Assembly (NCBI GenBank): GCA_009773075.1 | Contig: WOUX01000128.1 | Location: 1-5,211, forward strand | Reading direction: 5' to 3' | DNA length: 5,211 nt | DNA from: a bacterium | GTDB lineage: Bacteria > Desulfobacterota > UBA8473 | Made by a program: the position numbers and the translations under genes | Shown here: in pieces, positions 1-5,211 of the stretch | Position numbering within the stretch: the stretch's first letter is position 1 | Layout: each line of letters starts with the position of its first letter | The notes under the pieces: model-generated | Database searches by the model: none | Told to the model about the DNA's origin: nothing | Seen by the model: only the letters and a program-made list of their open reading frames with translations

Positions 1-1
1 C

Positions 2-658
2 ACGGATGCAATGCGCCTTTCTCAGCGCTATATGTCCAGGATAAGGGAAATGGGTGAGGAGGTGGACTCCTGGTCTATTGGCTGGAATTATATGCCACCG
101 TCGGGCGGGAGTCAGGTGCATCCCCACCTCCAGATTATGGGACAGAATTATCCAACTCCCCTGGAAGAGAAGGTGATAAATGCCTCCAGGGATTATCACG
201 AACGATATGGCGGGGTATACTTTAAAGACCTCGTAAAGAAAGAGAAGGAATTGGGACTGCGATATCTGGGAGACACAGGGGGTGTCTCATGGATTGTCAA
301 TTTTGTATCGCGAAGCTGGCTCTTTGAGATCATTGCTGTCTTTCATGGAACAGGGACAATCATCGAACTTTCTCCAAAAGAGCTTAATGATTTTTCAGAA
401 GGACTCATAAGGGTTTTCAATTACTGTGATAGCAAGAACCTGTACAGTTTTAACCTGAACCTTTACTCTTGTAATGAAAAGACAAGGGATTATTTGCCGA
501 CTTATGCCAGATTTGTACCGAGATTTCTCTATTCTCCTGTTCAGGCGGCTGATGCAAGCATAGGAAGGATTCTCCACGACTGGTGTTTCATGTTTATGAG
601 ACCGGAAGATGTGTGTAAAGAGATGAGACCCTTGTTTGAAGAGAGTTCAGGTTTATAA
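2..658 (+). CDS. Galactose-1-phosphate uridylyltransferase-like protein (HIT superfamily), 5' end outside the window
   Basis: This is the C-terminal part of a GalT-like nucleotidyltransferase. The frame is open to the window edge, so the ATG at position 11 is probably internal. Counting from that ATG, residues 37-41 read HPHLQ, the HPHxQ motif of the GalT/HIT fold; His39 would be the nucleophile that carries the nucleotidyl group. About 176 residues follow this motif, close to the ~180 in E. coli GalT, so about 125 N-terminal residues should lie upstream. Residues ~93-110 (WIVNFVSRSWLFEI) match the start of the second HIT-like domain, where GalT proteins have a Trp-Pro-Phe-Glu-like stretch. 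The C-terminal histidines that hold a metal in E. coli GalT are not apparent: the equivalent stretches read YSFNLNLYS (145-153) and YARFVPRF (165-172). The protein is cytoplasmic, with no membrane segment. The true substrate (galactose-1-P or another sugar phosphate or nucleotide) cannot be decided. Family assignment is fairly sure; the exact enzyme is not. Confidence 0.8.
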   Translation, partial: TDAMRLSQRYMSRIREMGEEVDSWSIGWNYMPPSGGSQVHPHLQIMGQNYPTPLEEKVINASRDYHERYGGVYFKDLVKKEKELGLRYLGDTGGVSWIVNFVSRSWLFEIIAVFHGTGTIIELSPKELNDFSEGLIRVFNYCDSKNLYSFNLNLYSCNEKTRDYLPTYARFVPRFLYSPVQAADASIGRILHDWCFMFMRPEDVCKEMRPLFEESSGL

Positions 659-673
659 AGGGGATGAAATCAT

Positions 674-1975
674 ATGGGAGTTTTACTTGGCGGACAGCTA
701 TCTTCCAGAATCTTTTCTTTGGTGTTGCTGGTATTCTTTCTTTTTGTCCCTTTTAGAGTGGGAGCAGATGAAATCATAAAAAAGGGTGAGGTTCTTAACC
801 TGGAGAGATGCGTAGAGATAGCGCTGAAGAAACAACCGAACATTATTGCAGCGATGAATATAGTGAGTATAAATCAAAGCAGGGTAGGGCAGGCAAAGGC
901 GAATTATTATCCACAGATAGATTTGTCATCAGGTTACAGTAAATCCTCTCCCTTTTCCAGCGCCAGCAGCCGTTCATCCGATGAATATTCAAGCGGTGTT
1001 AGTCTCAAGCAGAATATCTATGATTTTGGGAAAACCACTACACGTGTGGAGATTCAAAGGCTGAACCTGGATTCTTCCCGTTTAGACCTCGAGAACGTAT
1101 CAGATCAGATAGTCTTTAACGTTAAACAGGCATACTATAGAGTATTGCAGGCAAAGAGGAACAGGGATGTTGCTGAGGAAGCTGTCAGGCAATTCAAAAA
1201 ACACCTGGAACAGGCAAAGGGATTTTATGAAGTCGGCACAAAACCAAAATTTGATGTTACGAAGGCAGAAGTGGATTTGAGTAATGCAAAACTGAATCTG
1301 ATAAAGGCTGAAAACGCGATCAAGGTATCAAGGGTAATACTTAGCAATACAATGGGGATGCCTGATGCCACAGAATACAGTCTGGTGGATAATCTTACAT
1401 TTGTGAGATACGATATTACACTTGAAGACATGCTGAAAACGGCATACAATAAAAGACCCGATCTTACATCAATCCTCATAAAGAAGAAGGCAGCAGAGGC
1501 ATCGATAGAGATGTCAAAGAAGGACTATTATCCTACTCTATCAGGAAATGCAACTTACGGCCGGGTTGGTGAAAGGTTTCCCCTGGAGGACAGCTGGAAT
1601 GTTGGTATGACTATATCATTTCCAGTATTCAGTGGCTTATCAACCAGATACCAGGTGGAAGAGGCAATGGAAAATCTTAATGTTCTGAAGGCAAATGAAG
1701 AGGCATTAAAGCAGGGGGTAGTCCTTGAGGTTCAGCAGGCCTATTTGAACCTCAAAGATGTAGAGGAAAGAATTCCCACAGCAGAACTTATTGTTAAACA
1801 GGCAGAGGAAAACCTTGAGATGGCAAACGGCAGGTATGCCGCAGGTGTAGGAAATCCCATTGAGGTAACGGATGCAGAAGTGTCATTAAGCAATGCGAAG
1901 ACAGCCTATATCCAGTCACTTTATGATTATAAAGCTACACGGGCAAGTCTTGAGAAAGCGATGGGGATACGATGA
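674..1975 (+). CDS. tolC-like: TolC-family outer-membrane efflux channel protein
   Basis: This is the outer-membrane channel of the pump, expected to form a trimeric beta-barrel with a long periplasmic alpha-helical tunnel. The 433-residue length fits the family. Residues 1-31 are a signal peptide: one Arg (R12), a hydrophobic core at ~13-27 and a VGA|D cleavage site after A31. The mature part shows the family's internal duplication (two OEP domains). LNLERCVEIAL (41-51) is echoed by ITLEDMLKTAY (248-258), YPQIDLSSGYS (79-89) by YPTLSGNATYG (286-296), and GTKPKFDVTKAEVDLSNAK (188-206) by GVGNPIEVTDAEVSLSNAK (391-409). Between these lie Ala/Gln/Glu-rich helices. An AAAGGGG stretch at 657-663 precedes the ATG by 10 nt, and the gene starts 15 nt after the GalT-like gene. 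Its stop overlaps the adaptor start, which points to a dedicated partner of that pump rather than a general TolC. The symbol is a family label only. Confidence 0.93.
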   Translation: MGVLLGGQLSSRIFSLVLLVFFLFVPFRVGADEIIKKGEVLNLERCVEIALKKQPNIIAAMNIVSINQSRVGQAKANYYPQIDLSSGYSKSSPFSSASSRSSDEYSSGVSLKQNIYDFGKTTTRVEIQRLNLDSSRLDLENVSDQIVFNVKQAYYRVLQAKRNRDVAEEAVRQFKKHLEQAKGFYEVGTKPKFDVTKAEVDLSNAKLNLIKAENAIKVSRVILSNTMGMPDATEYSLVDNLTFVRYDITLEDMLKTAYNKRPDLTSILIKKKAAEASIEMSKKDYYPTLSGNATYGRVGERFPLEDSWNVGMTISFPVFSGLSTRYQVEEAMENLNVLKANEEALKQGVVLEVQQAYLNLKDVEERIPTAELIVKQAEENLEMANGRYAAGVGNPIEVTDAEVSLSNAKTAYIQSLYDYKATRASLEKAMGIR

Positions 1976-3144
1976 AAAAAATAATCATTATTAGCGGAAT
2001 AATTATTATCATTGTTATTGCCGGATTTGTTTTATTCAGAGACAGAGGAAATGAACCGAAATTCGGAACTGATAAGATTATCAGAGGTGATATAGAAATG
2101 GCAGTTAGCGCCACAGGTACAGTAAACCCTGTGACCACTGTCCTTGTTGGCACACAGGTGTCAGGCACGATAAAAGAATTATATGTGGATTTCAATTCTC
2201 CTGTAAAGAAAGGCAAGATGATAGCCCGGATAGACCCGGCTCTATTTGAGGCACAGGTGAATCAGGCAAAGGCAAATTCCCTTTCGGCTAAAGCAAATCT
2301 GGAGAAAGCCAGGGCAACACTTGTTGATGCAAAGAGGGCAATGGACAGGAATAAGGAGCTGTTTTCAAAAAATCTTATTGCGAGGAGTGATCTCGATACG
2401 GCAGAAACAAATTATGAAACTGCAAACGCCTCGGTAAGCGTAGCAAAATCTCAGGTCGCCCAGACAGAAGCAGCCTTGAGCCTTGCAGAGACAAACCTTC
2501 AGTATACGAAAATAGTATCCCCTGTAGATGGTATTGTCGTATCGAGGAATGTGGACGTTGGGCAGACTGTTGCTGCCAGCTTTCAGACACCGACACTGTT
2601 TAGCATTGCACAGGACCTTACAAAAATGCAGATTGATACGAGTGTGGATGAGGCGGATATAGGGAATCTAAAAGTCGGACAGGATGTTCAATTTACTGTA
2701 GATGCCTATCCAGAGATTACTTTTAAGGGCAGGGTATGGCAGGTAAGGAACGCTCCAATAACAGTTCAGAATGTTGTAACCTATGATGTAGTAGTTAAAG
2801 TAAGTAATCCTGAGTTTAAGCTTAAACCCGGAATGACTGCCAATGTATCCATAATCGTATCAATAAAAAAAGATGTGTTAAAGATCCCGAATGCTGCCTT
2901 GCGGTTCAAGCCATCGGGGAAAGGTATGCCAGTATCTGAAAAGAAAGGTCCCGGTGTATGGATACTTGAAGAGAATAAACCAAAGCGTATTCCGGTTTCT
3001 TTGGGAATAAGTGACGGAAACTATACGGAACTCATTGCAGGGAGGATAATGGAGGGGCAGAAAGTAATAGTAGAGTCTCTGTCAAAGACGAAGGTACAGT
3101 CCGGAAGTAGCAGTTCTGGAACGCGTGGGCCAAGGATGTTCTAA
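1972..3144 (+). CDS. macA: MacA-like periplasmic adaptor (membrane fusion protein, HlyD/RND-type) of an ABC efflux pump
   Basis: The protein bridges the inner-membrane MacB-type transporter to the TolC-like channel. It has 390 residues, near E. coli MacA in size. Residues 4-22 are a very Ile-rich N-terminal membrane anchor, with no lipobox Cys. A first lipoyl half lies at ~58-88 (VSGTIKELYVDFNSPVKKG) and the second at ~181-203 (IVSPVDGIVVSRNVDVGQTV). Between them (~92-178) is an Ala/Lys/Glu-rich helical hairpin. A beta-barrel domain covers ~217-297 and ends in KLKPGMTANVSI (283-294). A membrane-proximal domain follows (~303-371) with VLKIPNAALRF, then a Ser/Gly-rich tail (376-386). The hairpin tip carries an RLS-like motif with R126 and L130, but the Ser position is A137. 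The start codon is in the ATGA overlap with the channel gene, behind GGGG at 1963-1966, and AAA AAA codons follow it. MacA is the best subfamily fit because of the MacB-type genes that follow. Confidence 0.93.
   Translation: MKKIIIISGIIIIIVIAGFVLFRDRGNEPKFGTDKIIRGDIEMAVSATGTVNPVTTVLVGTQVSGTIKELYVDFNSPVKKGKMIARIDPALFEAQVNQAKANSLSAKANLEKARATLVDAKRAMDRNKELFSKNLIARSDLDTAETNYETANASVSVAKSQVAQTEAALSLAETNLQYTKIVSPVDGIVVSRNVDVGQTVAASFQTPTLFSIAQDLTKMQIDTSVDEADIGNLKVGQDVQFTVDAYPEITFKGRVWQVRNAPITVQNVVTYDVVVKVSNPEFKLKPGMTANVSIIVSIKKDVLKIPNAALRFKPSGKGMPVSEKKGPGVWILEENKPKRIPVSLGISDGNYTELIAGRIMEGQKVIVESLSKTKVQSGSSSSGTRGPRMF
3132..3136 (+). promoter_or_regulatory. Ribosome-binding site deciding the start of the MacB ATPase
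   Basis: AAGGA lies inside the last codons of the adaptor gene, 9 nt before the ATG at 3146. This favours ATG 3146 over the in-frame GTG at 3125, which has no such site and would add seven residues absent from the family's usual N-terminus. Confidence 0.7.
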
Positions 3145-3145
3145 T

Positions 3146-3859
3146 ATGGCAATTATCGAGGCACAGGAAATCACGAAAGTCTATAGTCTTGGTGATATCG
3201 ATGTGAATGCACTCACAGGTGTGTCATTAGCAATAGAGAAAGGTGAATTTGTCGCAATAATGGGACCGTCAGGGTCCGGAAAATCAACCTTTATGAATAT
3301 TCTGGGATGTCTTGATAAACCGACGAGCGGCAAGTATCTTTTAGAAAATATTGATATCAGCGATCTTGATAGAGACAAACTGGCGGCCATAAGGAACAAA
3401 AAAATAGGTTTTGTTTTTCAGGGATTCAACCTGCTTCCTAGGACGTCTGCATTCGAAAATGTTGAACTCCCGATGCTCTATGACGGCATATCTGCAAAGG
3501 AGAGGAAAGAGAAGGCGTTAGAAGCTCTCAAAAAAGTAGGCCTGGAAGATAGGGGGAACCATCATCCTAATCAGCTTTCAGGCGGACAACAGCAAAGGGT
3601 AGCAATAGCGAGGGCATTGGTAAATAACGCCCCCATAATATTTGCAGATGAACCGACGGGCAATCTCGACACAAAGACGAGTGTCGAGATAATGAAGATA
3701 TTGGTGGAACTGAATACACAATCAAACATTACAATAATACTGGTAACCCATGAGGACAATATCGCAGCGTACAGCAGGCGGATAATAAAATTCCTGGATG
3801 GACGTGTTACCAGCGATGAAAAGTGGGAAGATCATGATAAATATACCTTCAACATTTAG
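3146..3859 (+). CDS. macB (ATPase part): MacB/LolD-type ABC transporter ATP-binding protein
   Basis: This is the cytoplasmic ATPase that powers the pump; two copies should dimerise beneath two permease subunits. It has 237 residues from the chosen ATG, the usual size for a free-standing ATPase of this family. All motifs are intact: Walker A GPSGSGKST (40-48), Q-loop with Q92 in FVFQGFNLLP, signature LSGGQQQRVAIARAL (144-158), Walker B IIFADEP (164-170), D-loop GNLD (172-175) and H-loop H202 in LVTHE. The N-terminus (IIEAQEITKVYSLGD) and the ENVELPMLYDGIS stretch (104-116) are typical of the MacB/LolD/YknY group. In E. coli MacB this domain is fused to the permease; here the gene ends with its own TAG after a charged tail (EKWEDHDKYTFNI). 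It starts 1 nt after the adaptor stop and overlaps the permease by 26 nt, so production of the subunits is probably coupled. A perfect inverted repeat lies at 3663-3690 within the gene. Confidence 0.95.
   Translation: MAIIEAQEITKVYSLGDIDVNALTGVSLAIEKGEFVAIMGPSGSGKSTFMNILGCLDKPTSGKYLLENIDISDLDRDKLAAIRNKKIGFVFQGFNLLPRTSAFENVELPMLYDGISAKERKEKALEALKKVGLEDRGNHHPNQLSGGQQQRVAIARALVNNAPIIFADEPTGNLDTKTSVEIMKILVELNTQSNITIILVTHEDNIAAYSRRIIKFLDGRVTSDEKWEDHDKYTFNI
3663..3690 (+). repeat. Perfect 10-bp inverted repeat (possible mRNA hairpin) inside the ATPase gene
   Basis: ATCTCGACAC at 3663-3672 and GTGTCGAGAT at 3681-3690 are exact reverse complements separated by the 8-nt loop AAAGACGA. The repeat encodes the region just after the Walker B motif, covering the D-loop. 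No T-run follows, so it does not look like an intrinsic terminator. The permease start is about 140 nt downstream. Whether it folds or does anything in the mRNA is unknown. Confidence 0.55.
3825..3830 (+). promoter_or_regulatory. Ribosome-binding site of the permease, inside the ATPase gene
   Basis: GGGAAG lies 3 nt before the ATG at 3834 (counting from the last G), within the end of the ATPase gene. It is the best purine-rich site near the candidate starts; the in-frame ATGs at 3798 and 3816 have weaker upstream sequence. The close spacing makes this call moderate. Confidence 0.5.
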
Positions 3860-5042
3860 AATATCCTTCAGGGCCTTAAAAGTGAACAAGATGCGTTCTG
3901 CCCTCACAATGTTAGGAATTATCATTGGGGTGGCCGCCGTTATTACTATGCTTGCTGTGGGTACAGGTGCAAGCCAGAAGATATCTGAGCAGATTTCTAG
4001 TGTAGGGAGCAATCTCCTCATAATTCTTCCCGGAGCTACCACATCAGGGGGGGTTAGAATGGTAATAGGGTCACAACCCACCCTAACTATGAGTGACGCG
4101 GAGGCAATAGAGAAGGAATGCCATGCCGTCTCGTATGTTGCCCCTGTTCTCAACGGGGTAGCACAGGTTGTTTATGGACATCAGAATTGGTCAACAGGCA
4201 TAACAGGGACAACCCCGAGTATGCTGATTGTCAGGGACTGGCCGCTTGCTTCGGGCAGGGCCTTTACGGATCGGGATGTCAGGAGTGCTACAAAAGTGTG
4301 TTTATTGGGACAGACCGTTGTGGATGGACTTTTTGGAGATATAGACCCGGTTGGTCAGATTATCCGGATCAAAAATGTCCCTTTTATAGTTATCGGTGTT
4401 CTTGCAAAAAAAGGGCAGTCTCCACAGGGTCAGGACCAGGATGATAGCATTTATGTCCCTGTCTTTGGAACCGCATTCCCTGGAATGGTAAGGATAATTA
4501 TGGTGAAGACAAAGAGCACCGAAGACCTTGCACTGGCAGAGAAACAGGTGAATGATCTTCTCAGACAGAGGCATCACGTCGGCCAAAAACAGGAGAATGA
4601 CTTCAATGTCAGAAATATCACACAGATGATGCAGGTAGCAGAACAGTCTGCAAGGGTAATGACTCTATTGCTTGGTTCCATTGCATCAATCTCTCTCCTT
4701 GTTGGAGGTATTGGAATTATGAATATTATGCTTGTCTCGGTTACAGAAAGGACAAGGGAGATAGGGATACGGATGTCTGTTGGTGCAAAGACATGGGATA
4801 TAAGGCTCCAGTTTATAATCGAGGCGGTTACATTATCATTGATCGGTGGGATAGTCGGAATTGTTCTTGGGGTATCTGGTTCAAAGGCGCTGGGTATTCT
4901 TGCGGGTTGGCCTACAGTAGTATCACCCCTTGCCATCCTCCTCTCTTTTGGTTTTTCTGGATTGGTAGGAGTCTTTTTCGGGTTTTATCCTGCCTATAAG
5001 GCATCGCTTTTTAACCCTATAGATGCATTGAGGCATGAGTAG
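3834..5042 (+). CDS. macB (permease part): MacB-type ABC transporter permease (MacB_PCD and FtsX domains)
   Basis: This is the inner-membrane part of the pump, of the mechanotransmission (type VII) ABC class. From ATG 3834 it has 402 residues. This start gives the family's usual N-terminus, a short amphipathic lead (FRISFRALKVNKMRSALTML) directly into TM1. TM1 is at ~23-43 (LGIIIGVAAVITMLAVG). A large periplasmic domain (~44-274) follows, then TM2 at ~275-300 (IASISLLVGGIGIMNIMLVS). The cytoplasmic loop VTERTREIGIRMSVGA (303-318) is a MacB/FtsX hallmark and contacts the ATPase. TM3 is at ~327-350 and TM4 at ~363-385, with the conserved end YPAYKASLFNPIDALRHE. The four-TM layout with a ~230-residue periplasmic domain fits MacB and not LolC/E in the presence of a MacA-like partner. 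The gene overlaps the ATPase by 26 nt. Earlier in-frame starts at 3798 and 3816 would add 12 or 6 residues. It contains a G7 run (4047-4053) and an A7 run (4406-4412), and the frame stays intact through both. Confidence 0.94.
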   Translation: MINIPSTFRISFRALKVNKMRSALTMLGIIIGVAAVITMLAVGTGASQKISEQISSVGSNLLIILPGATTSGGVRMVIGSQPTLTMSDAEAIEKECHAVSYVAPVLNGVAQVVYGHQNWSTGITGTTPSMLIVRDWPLASGRAFTDRDVRSATKVCLLGQTVVDGLFGDIDPVGQIIRIKNVPFIVIGVLAKKGQSPQGQDQDDSIYVPVFGTAFPGMVRIIMVKTKSTEDLALAEKQVNDLLRQRHHVGQKQENDFNVRNITQMMQVAEQSARVMTLLLGSIASISLLVGGIGIMNIMLVSVTERTREIGIRMSVGAKTWDIRLQFIIEAVTLSLIGGIVGIVLGVSGSKALGILAGWPTVVSPLAILLSFGFSGLVGVFFGFYPAYKASLFNPIDALRHE

Positions 5043-5197
5043 GTTCCGGGCTCGTAATGAGGTTGAAATGCTGCTATTAATAGTTTACGCCGTTGTTTAA
5101 ATAGGGTTTATAAATGGAATAAATTTACACCAGGAAAATGGATGAGTAATTGGTTAAGGATACGGGCAAAGGGTGTCAAAATAACAAGGAGCATATG
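5043..5197 (+). other. Spacer between the efflux operon and the next gene
   Basis: This 155-nt AT-rich stretch shows no GC-rich hairpin followed by a T-run, so no intrinsic terminator is visible after the permease. A weak promoter-like pair, TTTACG (5084-5089) and TATAAA (5109-5114) with 19-nt spacing, can be picked out but is not convincing. The second half contains an 18-codon ORF (5142-5198) behind AGGA (5132-5135). No RNA gene or repeat array is apparent. Transcription may continue from the operon into the next gene, or a weak promoter may lie here. Confidence 0.5.
5186..5191 (+). promoter_or_regulatory. Ribosome-binding site of the downstream gene
   Basis: AAGGAG, a strong Shine-Dalgarno match, lies 6 nt before the ATG at 5198 and only 3 nt before the ATG at 5195. 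The spacing favours 5198 as the start. Confidence 0.65.
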
Positions 5198-5211
5198 ATG
5201 GGCATGTCCAA
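5198..5211 (+). CDS. Start of an unidentified gene cut by the window edge
   Basis: Only four complete codons (Met-Gly-Met-Ser) are visible, so nothing can be said about function. The call rests on the strong AAGGAG at 5186-5191 with good spacing to the ATG at 5198. An alternative start at the adjacent ATG (5195) would add one Met. The start lies about 155 nt after the permease stop, with no visible terminator between, so it could be the next gene of the same transcript. Confidence 0.5.

Noticed and set aside
270..288. A 7-bp inverted repeat (GAGACAC, loop AGGGG, GTGTCTC) in the GalT-like gene.
   Set aside because: Repeats of this length with a short loop are expected a few times by chance in 5 kb, it lies in a well-supported coding region and no T-run follows.
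3125..3148. An upstream GTG start for the ATPase that would overlap the end of the adaptor gene.
   Set aside because: It has no clear ribosome-binding site and adds seven residues outside the family's usual N-terminus; ATG 3146 has AAGGA at good spacing.
3722..4153. A minus-strand open frame of 143 codons across the ATPase-permease junction.
   Set aside because: It lies opposite two well-recognised genes, its translation resembles no known family and it follows their codon pattern as a mirror frame.
4118..4444. A plus-strand open frame of 108 codons inside the permease gene.
   Set aside because: Its Cys/Gly/Trp-rich translation is typical of a shifted frame of a real gene, and the permease frame is intact through the region.
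4574..4936. A minus-strand open frame of 120 codons opposite the permease C-terminus.
   Set aside because: The hydrophobic permease segments on the other strand explain the absence of stops; there is no ribosome-binding site or family resemblance that I can support.
5074..5083. Palindrome CTATTAATAG in the spacer after the permease.
   Set aside because: It is short, AT-rich and has no second copy nearby, so neither an operator nor a terminator can be supported.
5084..5114. Possible promoter, TTTACG then TATAAA with 19-nt spacing.
   Set aside because: The -35 match is weak and the spacing long; in AT-rich spacer such pairs are common, so it is not listed as a feature.

Overview
The window holds the end of one gene and a complete, tightly packed efflux operon, all on the + strand, followed by a short spacer and the first codons of another gene. 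The organism is a diderm (Gram-negative-type) bacterium: there is a TolC-family outer-membrane channel with a signal peptide and a membrane-fusion protein that only makes sense with two membranes. Base composition looks moderate (low to mid 40s % GC by eye). Codon use favours ATA for Ile and AGG/AGA for Arg in all genes, so no gene stands out as foreign. This pattern is compatible with groups such as Nitrospirota, Desulfobacterota or anammox planctomycetes, but the sequence alone does not settle the phylum.

Layout: (1) 2-658, the C-terminal ~60% of a galactose-1-phosphate uridylyltransferase-like (HIT superfamily) protein whose start lies upstream of the window. (2) 674-1975, a TolC-family outer-membrane efflux protein. 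(3) 1972-3144, a MacA-like periplasmic adaptor, overlapping the previous gene by 4 nt (ATGA). (4) 3146-3859, a MacB-type ABC ATPase, 1 nt after the adaptor stop. (5) 3834-5042, a MacB-type permease, overlapping the ATPase by 26 nt. (6) 5043-5197, a spacer without a recognisable terminator. (7) 5198-5211, the probable start of a further gene with a good ribosome-binding site.

Genes 2-5 encode a complete tripartite ABC efflux pump. The ATPase dimer and permease dimer sit in the inner membrane, the adaptor bridges the periplasm and the TolC-like trimer crosses the outer membrane. In E. coli the MacB ATPase and permease are one polypeptide; here they are separate, translationally coupled genes. 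The exported substrate cannot be read from the sequence. The GalT-like gene lies only 15 nt upstream and is probably co-transcribed, but a functional link to the pump is not shown.

I do not see an undescribed system here. The points most worth a second look are the GalT-like protein, which keeps the nucleophilic HPHxQ motif but lacks the C-terminal histidines of classical GalT, a perfect 10-bp inverted repeat inside the ATPase gene, a Ser-to-Ala change in the adaptor's channel-docking motif, and a small ORF whose stop overlaps the start of the next gene.
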